Origin: Deltaproteobacteria bacterium
Lineage (GTDB): Bacteria > Desulfobacterota > SM23-61
DNA length: 7,092 bases
Reading direction: 5' to 3'
Assembly (NCBI GenBank): GCA_016234425.1
Contig: JACRCA010000323.1
Coordinates: 1-7,092 of the forward strand
Shown: one piece after another, positions 1-5,047 of the stretch
How the letters are laid out: the number at the start of each line of letters is the position of its first letter
Position numbering within the stretch: the first letter of the stretch is position 1
Notes under the pieces: generated by a model
What the model was told of the DNA's origin: nothing
Seen by the model: the letters and a program-made list of their open reading frames with translations, nothing else
Databases searched by the model: none
Program-made: the position numbers and the translations under genes

Positions 1-1245
1 GCCCATGGCGATGGGCATTACGTGGTTTGTAATGGCGATGAAGGAGACCCGGGAGCCTTCATGGACCGCTCGATCATGGAAGGAGACCCGCACAGCGTCA
101 TCGAAGGTATGATCATCGGGGCCTTCGCTATTGGTTCCAATCAAGGGTTCATATACGTGCGCAATGAGTACCCTCTGGCCGTGAAGCACTTAACCATCGC
201 CTTGGAGCAAGCCCGGGAGTATGGCTTACTGGGGAAAAATATCTTCAACTCTGGCTTCGACTTTGACGTGCGCATCAACCGTGGCGGCGGCGCTTTCGTT
301 TGTGGCGAGTCTTCGGCCTTGATGGCTTCTCTGGAAGGTCGAGCCGGAGAGCCGCGGGCTAAATATATTCATACAGTGGAACGGGGACTCTACGATAAAC
401 CAACGAACCTGAATAACGTGGAGACCTGGGCCAACGTGCCCATGATCATCACCCGCGGAGCAGAATGGTTCGCCTCCCTGGGCACAGAAGGGAGCAAAGG
501 AACCAAGGTGTTCTCTTTAGTGGGAAAGGTTAAGAACACAGGACTGGTCGAGGTGCCCATGGGAATCACTCTCCGAGAGATCATCTATAACATCGGGGGA
601 GGCATCCTCAAAGACCGGGATTTCAAGGCTGTGCAAACCGGAGGCCCTTCGGGTGGCTGTATTCCCAAATCCCTGATCGATATGCCCGTGGACTTCGATG
701 AGCTTACGGAGGCTGGCTCCATGATGGGTTCGGGTGGCATGATCGTCATGGATGACACCGACTGCATGGTGGACGTGGCCAGGTACTTCACCAAGTTTCT
801 GGAGGAAGAGTCCTGCGGCAAGTGCACGCCCTGCCGGGAAGGGGTGCGGCGGATGAAAGAAGTGTTGACCGACATCACGGAAGGGCGAGGAAAAGAAGAG
901 TCTATCGCCTTACTCGAAGAGCTTGGCGAAGCCATCGCTCTGGGTTCCCTCTGCGCCCTGGGTGGCACCGCTCCCAACCCTGTGCTCTCTACTTTGCGTT
1001 ACTTCCGGGAGGAATATGAAGCCCACATCAAGGAAAAAAGATGTCCGGCGGGGGTCTGTAAGGAATTGATTCTCTACTCCATCCTGGAAGATTTGTGCAA
1101 TGGTTGCCACCGCTGCTTCCGGGAATGCCCGCAGCAGGCCATCTCCGGCGAGGTTAAAAAGGCGCACCAGATTGACCCGGCCAAGTGTATCAAGTGTGGG
1201 ATCTGCTATGACGTGTGCAAATTCGACGCCGTGGTGAAAAAATAA
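1..1245 (+). CDS. NuoF/HydB/HoxF-type NADH-binding diaphorase subunit with C-terminal ferredoxin domain (5' truncated by window)
   Basis: The reading frame is open from base 1, giving 414 visible residues; the N-terminus with the FMN/NADH glycine-rich loop lies outside the window. Seen: the NuoF signature CNGDEGDPGAFMDRS (residues 10-24), the GESSALMASLEG segment, an ESCGKCTPCREG motif with Cys272, 275, 278 and a distant Cys318 (CX2CX2CX39C, the N3-type [4Fe-4S] cluster), and a tail with two CX2CX2CX3C motifs (Cys366/369/372/376 and Cys396/399/402/406). The CPAGVC linker before the tail is typical of HydB subunits of bifurcating hydrogenases and related NADH-linked complexes rather than respiratory NuoF, which ends before it. 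Family knowledge: these cytoplasmic subunits bind FMN and oxidise or reduce NAD(P)H, passing electrons to Fe-S partners; some bifurcate electrons between NADH and ferredoxin. Downstream lies a HoxU-like partner. BamH-like proteins of class II benzoyl-CoA reductase clusters are an alternative; the physiological partner is not visible. Confidence 0.93.
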   Translation, partial: AHGDGHYVVCNGDEGDPGAFMDRSIMEGDPHSVIEGMIIGAFAIGSNQGFIYVRNEYPLAVKHLTIALEQAREYGLLGKNIFNSGFDFDVRINRGGGAFVCGESSALMASLEGRAGEPRAKYIHTVERGLYDKPTNLNNVETWANVPMIITRGAEWFASLGTEGSKGTKVFSLVGKVKNTGLVEVPMGITLREIIYNIGGGILKDRDFKAVQTGGPSGGCIPKSLIDMPVDFDELTEAGSMMGSGGMIVMDDTDCMVDVARYFTKFLEEESCGKCTPCREGVRRMKEVLTDITEGRGKEESIALLEELGEAIALGSLCALGGTAPNPVLSTLRYFREEYEAHIKEKRCPAGVCKELILYSILEDLCNGCHRCFRECPQQAISGEVKKAHQIDPAKCIKCGICYDVCKFDAVVKK

Positions 1246-1252
1246 ATGATCT

Positions 1253-1397
1253 GCCACAGAGAACACAGAGATTACAGTGAAGTCAAATGAAAAGACATAG
1301 GAAAAAACCCGAATCTGGAGCAAAGAAAATTTAGGATCGTCATTTGGGGTTTTGATATTTGGCTTTTTGGCTCTGTGGGCTCTGTGATCTCTGTGGC
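1253..1397. repeat. CACAGAG-type imperfect inverted repeat between the two redox genes
   Basis: The left arm, 1253-1270 (gccacagagaacacagag), is the reverse complement of the right arm, 1380-1397, with one mismatch in 18. The arms are separated by 109 bp of A-rich, apparently noncoding sequence. Extra CTCTGTG units flank the right arm (1371-1377), and a further CACAGAG lies at 2154-2160. The element fills nearly all of the 167-bp gap between the diaphorase and the HoxU-like gene. It may be a dispersed noncoding repeat, or in RNA a long-armed stem able to modulate read-through. Confidence 0.7.
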
Positions 1398-1402
1398 TAT
1401 AT

Positions 1403-1407
1403 AGGAG
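1403..1407 (+). promoter_or_regulatory. Ribosome binding site that fixes the HoxU-like start
   Basis: AGGAG at 1403-1407 lies 5 bases before ATG 1413. It selects this start over an in-frame upstream start at 1359, whose 18 extra codons would run through the CACAGAG repeat arm and encode a Cys- and Gly-rich stretch unlike the family N-terminus. Confidence 0.8.
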
Positions 1408-1412
1408 AATTA

Positions 1413-2126
1413 ATGGTCAACATTACGGTCGATGGAATCGGGCTTCAGGCCAACAAAGAGGCAACTGTTTTGCAGGTGGCCCGGGAGAACGGGATTGACA
1501 TCCCGACCCTCTGTTACAATGAATCCCTTGGGCCTGAGGGGAGATGCCGCCTGTGCATGGTGGAAGTGAGCAAAGGGAATCGTACACGTATAGTAACTTC
1601 CTGCCTTTACCCGGTGGAAGAGGGTTTGCAAGTTCGGACCGAGACTGAGAAGGTTTTACTCATTCGCAGGATGGTTTTAGAGCTCCTTCTGGCGCGCTGC
1701 CCGGACTCGGAGGTCATCCAGGCAATGGCCGTGAAGATGGGCGTGGAGAAGCCGCGTTTCCAGCTGGACGAGGGAAACTGGAAATGCATCCTCTGCGGAC
1801 TCTGCGTCAAGACCTGCGAAGAAGCAGTTGGAGTGAGCGCCATTGGCCTTTCCCAGCGAGGTTCCCATAAAAAAGTAGGGACGCCCTTCCTTGAGCCCAC
1901 CATGGTCTGCATCGGCTGCGGGGCCTGCCACTTTATCTGTCCTACTGGGGCCATCAAGATGACTGAGCAGGATGGCATCCGGCGCATCTGGGGGCGGGAC
2001 TTCAAGCTCCAGGCTTGCCATGTCTGCGGTAACTTCTTCGCTCCGGAGTATCAGCTGGAGTGGATGTCCAAGAAGGCTGGCGTTCCCCTGGAATTTTTCC
2101 AAACCTGCCAGAACTGCCGGAAATAA
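1413..2126 (+). CDS. HoxU/NuoG-N-terminal-like iron-sulfur adaptor protein, [2Fe-2S] plus two [4Fe-4S]
   Basis: Complete protein of 237 residues, close to HoxU size. Domain order: plant-type [2Fe-2S] ferredoxin (about 1-80) with Cys34, 45, 48 and 64 (CX10CX2CX15C); a helical linker (about 81-120); then a 2[4Fe-4S] domain with Cys125/128/131/135 and Cys166/169/172/176; then a tail with Cys202/205 and Cys232/235 (CX2C-X26-CX2C), which could bind zinc or iron. HoxU, HydA and NuoG normally carry a His-Cys-rich motif for the N5 cluster in the linker; here the equivalent stretch reads LLLARCPDSEVIQAMA and has a single Cys96 and no His, so that cluster is probably absent. The start is ATG 1413. Its role, inferred from the family and from the preceding NuoF/HydB-like gene, is to wire clusters of the diaphorase to a partner oxidoreductase. 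There is no hydrogenase or formate dehydrogenase catalytic domain on the chain. A terminator follows at 2165. Confidence 0.9.
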   Translation: MVNITVDGIGLQANKEATVLQVARENGIDIPTLCYNESLGPEGRCRLCMVEVSKGNRTRIVTSCLYPVEEGLQVRTETEKVLLIRRMVLELLLARCPDSEVIQAMAVKMGVEKPRFQLDEGNWKCILCGLCVKTCEEAVGVSAIGLSQRGSHKKVGTPFLEPTMVCIGCGACHFICPTGAIKMTEQDGIRRIWGRDFKLQACHVCGNFFAPEYQLEWMSKKAGVPLEFFQTCQNCRK

Positions 2127-2164
2127 AATCGCCGGCACCTAACTTAGAGACTTCACAGAGAATC

Positions 2165-2195
2165 AAAAAGGGGGCTTATTTCAAGCCCCCTTTTT
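2165..2195 (+). terminator. Intrinsic terminator closing the redox operon
   Basis: A perfect 13-bp stem, aaaaagggggctt (2165-2177) pairing with 2183-2195, surrounds the 5-base loop atttc and ends in a run of five T. It starts 39 bp after the stop of the HoxU-like gene. The A-tract on the other side makes it potentially bidirectional. Confidence 0.92.
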
Positions 2196-2377
2196 CATAA
2201 AGCTCAACCAGCTCGCCTGAAAATCCAGATATCAATCTGGGTTTGTAACCGCAACCTTTAGGCTGGCTAGATATTAATCAGGTGAAAACTTTGCCCACAA
2301 ATATATCCAATTAAGGATATTAAAATCATATCGAAACTTTTTTAACATGCTGAAAATTGCAGATAAATAGGAGAATT

Positions 2378-2458
2378 ATGGATTTTTTGCCCACATGTCT
2401 GACCCACAAAATGGAGACCCAAGAAAGGCAGGGCTATAATGACCCTGCCGTATCCTAA
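2378..2458 (+). CDS. Possible 26-residue micro-ORF with a good ribosome binding site
   Basis: ATG 2378 is preceded by AGGAG at 2369-2373, with nearly the same leader (ataggagaatt) as the HoxU-like gene. The frame runs 26 codons to TAA at 2456-2458. The peptide is hydrophilic with one Cys near residue 7 and shows no family, signal peptide or membrane segment. It overlaps the terminator-like hairpin at 2427-2449 of the convergent gene. It may be a leader peptide, a remnant duplication of a gene start, or chance; no function can be given. Confidence 0.2.
   Translation: MDFLPTCLTHKMETQERQGYNDPAVS
2421..2449 (-). terminator. Probable intrinsic terminator of the minus-strand small gene
   Basis: Read on the minus strand, GGCAGGG pairs perfectly with CCCTGCC (2443-2449 with 2427-2433) around a 9-base loop, followed by TTTCTT (2426-2421). 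It begins about 45 bp past the stop codon at 2495. The T-tract is short and interrupted, so efficiency is uncertain. Confidence 0.55.
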
Positions 2459-2494
2459 CCCTATAAGGTTTCAGTTTTGCCTTCTAGAGAACTT

Positions 2495-2761
2495 CTACAT
2501 TATCTGTGGTGCTTGCTTTACTGGTATGATATCCGTGTGTATGGGCTGATCAGCCATTATGGCTTTCAGTCTCTCTATCGTATCCGTTTCCCAAACGCAC
2601 CAAGCCTTTCCTTCTTCCCAATTAAATACTGATTGCAAACTTCGCACTGGCACCTTCTTGGCCATCAAATCTCTCATAAATTTCTCCCGGCGTGGGAGAA
2701 ACTCTTTTTCAGTCATTCCCTGCGCTTTAGGATTCCAAGTATGAACGCATATCGCTAACAT
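2495..2761 (-). CDS. Small conserved-looking cytoplasmic protein, 88 residues, function unknown
   Basis: ATG at 2761-2759 is preceded by a full AGGAGG Shine-Dalgarno (2773-2768) at a 6-base spacing, so translation is well supported. The 88-residue protein starts with a hydrophobic strand (MLAICVHTWNP), continues with a Lys/Arg-rich helix (about 17-35), a strand containing Gln and Phe, then the strand KAWCVWET (about 53-60), a helix (IERLKAIM) and a final strand (HTDIIPV). This beta-alpha-beta-beta-alpha-beta pattern resembles small dimeric ferredoxin-like (alpha/beta barrel) proteins; that is inference from pattern, not a recognised family hit. Two Cys (5 and 56) and three Trp are present. 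No signal peptide or membrane segment. It stands alone, transcribed against both neighbours, with its own probable terminator at 2421-2449. Confidence 0.75.
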   Translation of the reverse strand: MLAICVHTWNPKAQGMTEKEFLPRREKFMRDLMAKKVPVRSLQSVFNWEEGKAWCVWETDTIERLKAIMADQPIHTDIIPVKQAPQIM

Positions 2762-2767
2762 GGTCAG

Positions 2768-2773
2768 CCTCCT
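2768..2773 (-). promoter_or_regulatory. Consensus Shine-Dalgarno for the 88-residue protein
   Basis: The minus strand reads AGGAGG at 2773-2768, 6 bases before the ATG at 2761. It is the strongest ribosome binding site in the window and makes this small gene credible despite its lack of a known family. Confidence 0.85.
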
Positions 2774-2901
2774 TTCTAAGTTTTTAGATCAAAATGGAAC
2801 AGGTTGATCGTCCTGCTGCTCTTCAGGAAGAACCGGAACCTAACAGAGTATGGGCAAGGGGTTCTCCTTTTTTAAGCTTCATTGATAGCCAAATTGCAAA
2901 A

Positions 2902-2935
2902 GTCTCCAAAACGACAAAGCAGACCCCTTGGAGAC
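2902..2935. repeat. Inverted repeat, 8-bp perfect arms
   Basis: GTCTCCAA at 2902-2909 pairs with TTGGAGAC at 2928-2935 around an 18-base loop. No T-tract follows on either strand, so it is not an obvious terminator. It could be an operator or an end of a decayed element. Confidence 0.45.
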
Positions 2936-3184
2936 CTAATATGGGCACCTTCAGGAACTTCTTTCTCATCACTTCCAACAGAAGGTTAAGGAGTAAGCTA
3001 TCAAAGTATTCAGTCTGGCAGGTTTCCTAAAATTGAACCTCGGTTGGACCAAGACGCCAAAGGGCACTATCATCCATGCTGGGTTATGCGCACTGCCATT
3101 TAATGATCCCTTCGCACGGCTCTGGACCAGCGCACCCCTCAGCCCTTCTTCACGGTTAGCTCTTCGACTTACCCGCCGCAGTTT

Positions 3185-3216
3185 CAATGTAGCAGGCTCC
3201 TGTCCGGCCTACATTG
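3185..3216. repeat. Inverted repeat with nested palindrome
   Basis: CAATGTAG (3185-3192) pairs with CTACATTG (3209-3216). The 16-base loop itself starts with CAGGCTCCTG, which can fold again. No integron attC core or known transposon end was recognised. Confidence 0.5.
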
Positions 3217-3367
3217 TCAACCACCAATAAATGGTTAAGACAGTGCCGCATAATCCCCTCCAGAAGCTTAGAAGTTAGGCCATTGGGTTGACTTCATCCG
3301 CTGGGAACGGCTGTAGCAATGGTAGCCTATATTGAAATGTTGTCAAGAGTTATTTGAACATTGATGA

Positions 3368-3517
3368 GTATATAGAATTGTCCAGCAAAAGCATAAAGTT
3401 ATAGACGGAAGGCCAACCTTTGACAATGAACTTCAGTCTAAATTGAAGATTGCTTGCCAATATCTGGGCTTTTTAGAAGGTTGCGAAATGAAAGACGTAT
3501 CCCAAATTTTGCATTAA
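3368..3517 (+). pseudogene. Possible 49-codon gene remnant
   Basis: From the codon after a TGA stop (3365-3367) the frame is open for 49 codons to TAA at 3515-3517, without an ATG near its beginning and without a ribosome binding site. The translation has an ordinary protein-like composition, with the segments KVIDGRPTFDNE and LKIACQYLGFLEG. The VIDGRPTF string is reminiscent of DUF433-type antitoxin-like proteins, but the rest does not follow that pattern, so I do not assign it. It may be the 3' end of a lost gene or chance. Confidence 0.2.
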
Positions 3518-3524
3518 TTTGGGA
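3500..3524. repeat. Inverted repeat, 9-bp perfect arms
   Basis: TCCCAAATT (3500-3508) pairs with AATTTGGGA (3516-3524) around TTGCATT. It lies immediately beside the 29-bp segment at 3527 that recurs in the radical SAM gene, and at the stop of the open fragment at 3368-3517. Confidence 0.55.
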
Positions 3525-3526
3525 TT

Positions 3527-3555
3527 CAAGAGGAGCAGGCTTCGGCTTTCTTTTG
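3527..3555. repeat. 29-bp segment nearly identical to 5131-5159
   Basis: Same-orientation match to 5131-5159 inside the radical SAM gene, 27 of 29 bases. On the minus strand both copies are read in the same frame: QKKAESCSSC in the radical SAM protein and QKKAEACSS followed by a stop here. The flanking bases do not match. Confidence 0.7.
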
Positions 3556-3888
3556 CAAGCCTAAATGATGGAGCTTCCGAAAGAAGGAATCGGTAGTTTC
3601 AAATGGTTCATCGCTCTGCGGGCAGATAGCGGCACCCCGTTCGACCCTGGAAGCGCTCGATGGGTCGAGGGACGTATTGGAATTCCGGGCTGGGACACTG
3701 ATGCATGCATTTGCCGCAGAAGTCGATAAAGGCCATGAGATAAAGTCCTTTGTCGGGGATCTCCCGTTTAGCCGCGGCGCGCGTGAAGTCAGCCTGCACC
3801 AGTTTCTCCGGCGGCTCAAAGTGAGTTCGGGTGTCAACGAGAAACAGATCACGGGCCAAAGTCAAAGAAGAAGCCCAAAAGGAAAGAT

Positions 3889-3917
3889 TTGAAAGAATTG
3901 CTCGATCCGTATATAAT
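3889..3917 (+). promoter_or_regulatory. Sigma70-type promoter for the DUF3014 gene
   Basis: TTGAAA at 3889-3894 (five of six consensus bases) and a perfect TATAAT at 3912-3917 are separated by 17 bases, the optimal spacing. The inferred transcription start, near 3924, leaves a leader of about 100 bases before ATG 4027. A small hairpin GATAG/CTATC (3989-4005) lies just upstream of the ribosome binding site. Confidence 0.7.
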
Positions 3918-4010
3918 TGGGTTGGATTCTCTTAGGAAGCAGGGAGTTCTTCCATACTTAAGACTCATTCGTTATCAAAAAGATGCCCGATAGTAAAAAA
4001 CTATCAGAGA

Positions 4011-4015
4011 GGAGG
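4011..4015 (+). promoter_or_regulatory. Ribosome binding site of the DUF3014 gene
   Basis: A purine-rich stretch at 4006-4023 contains GGAGG (4011-4015) and GGAGAG (4018-4023), followed by ATG 4027. The first core is 11 bases away and the second only 3, so either could be used, but together they support this start. Confidence 0.65.
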
Positions 4016-4026
4016 ACGGAGAGCAT

Positions 4027-4860
4027 ATGGGAAATGATAGAAAAGGTGGACGGGTAGGGGTGATCATTTTGGCCGCGATAGGAATCGGACTGGGGATCTA
4101 TTACTATTTTTTCTACGCTCAGGCTCCAAGAGAGCCTATCCCTGTGGGGAAGCCTGAAGTAAAAGTCCCCCTTCCACCTCCCCCGGAAAAAGCGGTTGTG
4201 GTAGAGGAGAAGAAAGTTCCCCCCCAGCCCCTCGTGAAGCTTAGTGAAAGTGACGGCCTTGTTCGCGAACGAGCTAAAGACGTGTCCACTCACTCCAAAC
4301 TTTTGGCCTGGCTTAAGATTAAGAATATTATCCGCCGGGTCACGGCCACGGTGGACAGTATCGCAGAGGGCTCTAGTCCGCGGGCCCATCTTGGTTTTTT
4401 GGCACCTAAACAGGGGTTAACAGTTAAGAAGGTGGAGAAGAAAATTTTTGTCAATCCCCGAAGCTACCAGCGATATAATCTGGTGGCCGATGTATTTCAA
4501 TCCCTGAACGCGGAGGCCACCATAAGGGCTTATAAAGAATTAAAGCCCCTCTTTCAGGAGGCCTATCGGGAGCAGGGTTATCCGGATCGGGATTTTCAGG
4601 ATGCCCTGATCAGGGCCATAAAAGAATTGCTCCGAGTCCCCGTGGTAGACGGTGATATTCCAGTGGAGGAAATAGTACTCTCTTATGTAATGCTGGACGA
4701 AAAATTGGAGGGGCTGAGTGATGCCCAGAAGCATCTCCTGCGCATGGGACCGGTCAATACTCGCAAAATACAGGGCAAATTGCGAGAGATGGCCCTGGCC
4801 TTGGGAGTTTCAGAGAATGAGCTTCCAAAATCTCGGGTGTATTCTTTAAAGGTGAAGTAA
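4027..4860 (+). CDS. DUF3014-family single-pass membrane protein
   Basis: Complete protein of 277 residues. It has a short basic N-terminus (MGNDRKGGR), one hydrophobic segment (about 10-30, GVIILAAIGIGLGIYYYFF), a proline-rich linker (about 33-70, with a PLPPPP run), and a globular domain from about residue 73 to the end. The globular part matches my recollection of the DUF3014 pattern: a SDGLVRERA start, RRVTATVDSIAEG, NPRSYQRYN, LKPLFQEAYREQGYPDRDF, and LLRMGPVNTRKIQGKLRE near the end. The positive-inside rule places the N-terminus in the cytoplasm and the domain in the periplasm, which is inference. The family has no known biochemical role; in many proteobacteria it is a stand-alone envelope protein. 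It has its own promoter at 3889 and no co-oriented partner in the window. The radical SAM gene converges from the other side, 182 bp away. Confidence 0.9.
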   Translation: MGNDRKGGRVGVIILAAIGIGLGIYYYFFYAQAPREPIPVGKPEVKVPLPPPPEKAVVVEEKKVPPQPLVKLSESDGLVRERAKDVSTHSKLLAWLKIKNIIRRVTATVDSIAEGSSPRAHLGFLAPKQGLTVKKVEKKIFVNPRSYQRYNLVADVFQSLNAEATIRAYKELKPLFQEAYREQGYPDRDFQDALIRAIKELLRVPVVDGDIPVEEIVLSYVMLDEKLEGLSDAQKHLLRMGPVNTRKIQGKLREMALALGVSENELPKSRVYSLKVK

Positions 4861-4900
4861 TTCTCAGCTTATTTTATCGCAGCTTTTTGGTCAAATAAGC

Positions 4901-5047
4901 CTAGTCCCAGTTGTCCGGCTGAGGTTTGCCAGAGGGAAAGGCTTCCGGGAAAAGAAATCCCACCAAGGGACAGGGACCAGGCAGAATGGGCGAGCCGTCT
5001 TTGAAGCCCTCTGGAGAGAAACAGGGGAGGGGAAATAGGATCTTATT
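4901..5047 (-). pseudogene. Out-of-frame coding-like fragment behind the radical SAM gene
   Basis: On the minus strand, one frame off the radical SAM gene, 48 codons are open between a TGA at 5050-5048 and a TAG at 4903-4901. There is no ATG; the only GTG or TTG codons are late. The translation is rich in Pro, Gly and Phe (segments SPEGFKDGSPILPG and SGKPQPDNWD). The radical SAM protein appears to end naturally at its own TAA, so an extension by frameshift is not required. It may be a remnant of another gene, or chance. Confidence 0.15.

Larger units (their letters stand above)
2197..2494. other. AT-rich intergenic stretch, no defensible gene
   Basis: Between the terminator and the minus-strand small gene. 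It contains two short dyads, CCAGAT-4-ATCTGG (2225-2240) and ATATCC-6-GGATAT (2303-2320), either of which could be an operator but has no supporting context. It also holds a 26-codon micro-ORF at 2378-2458 and the minus-strand hairpin at 2427-2449, both listed separately. I see no tRNA, riboswitch or convincing promoter. Confidence 0.6.
2774..3888. other. Gene-poor, probably decayed region of about 1.1 kb
   Basis: No frame here has a length, start site and composition that together support a gene. Contents seen: an 8-bp perfect stem GTCTCCAA/TTGGAGAC at 2902-2909 and 2928-2935; an 8-bp stem CAATGTAG/CTACATTG at 3185-3192 and 3209-3216 with an internal CAGG-CT-CCTG; a 49-codon open fragment at 3368-3517; a 9-bp stem TCCCAAATT/AATTTGGGA at 3500-3524; a 29-bp segment shared with the radical SAM gene at 3527-3555; and a GC-richer block at about 3570-3890 open in several frames on both strands. 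I recognise no transposase, tRNA or structured RNA. Confidence 0.6.

Noticed and set aside
585..977. Minus-strand open frame of 130 codons within the diaphorase gene
   Set aside because: Fully antisense to a well-supported NuoF/HydB sequence; Ser/Pro/Arg-rich translation with no family features. The same applies to the other antisense frames over 390-1323 and 1410-2138.
1359..1412. Longer N-terminus for the HoxU-like protein
   Set aside because: It would translate the CACAGAG repeat arm, and the Shine-Dalgarno at 1403-1407 points to ATG 1413.
2435..2440. TATAAT as a promoter -10 box
   Set aside because: It lies in the loop of the terminator hairpin and no acceptable -35 box is found about 17 bases upstream.
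2794..3230. Plus-strand frames 2794-3030 and 3033-3230 and minus-strand frame 2969-3187 as genes
   Set aside because: No ribosome binding site, no recognisable family, atypical composition, and they overlap one another on opposite strands.
3608..3865. Minus-strand frame with a CGKCMHQCPSPE segment as an iron-sulfur protein
   Set aside because: Only three cysteines in a non-standard spacing, no Shine-Dalgarno, and competing open frames over the same bases.
4867..4900. GCTTATTT/AAATAAGC hairpin as terminator of the DUF3014 gene
   Set aside because: Weak AT-rich 8-bp stem with an 18-base loop and no T-tract after it.
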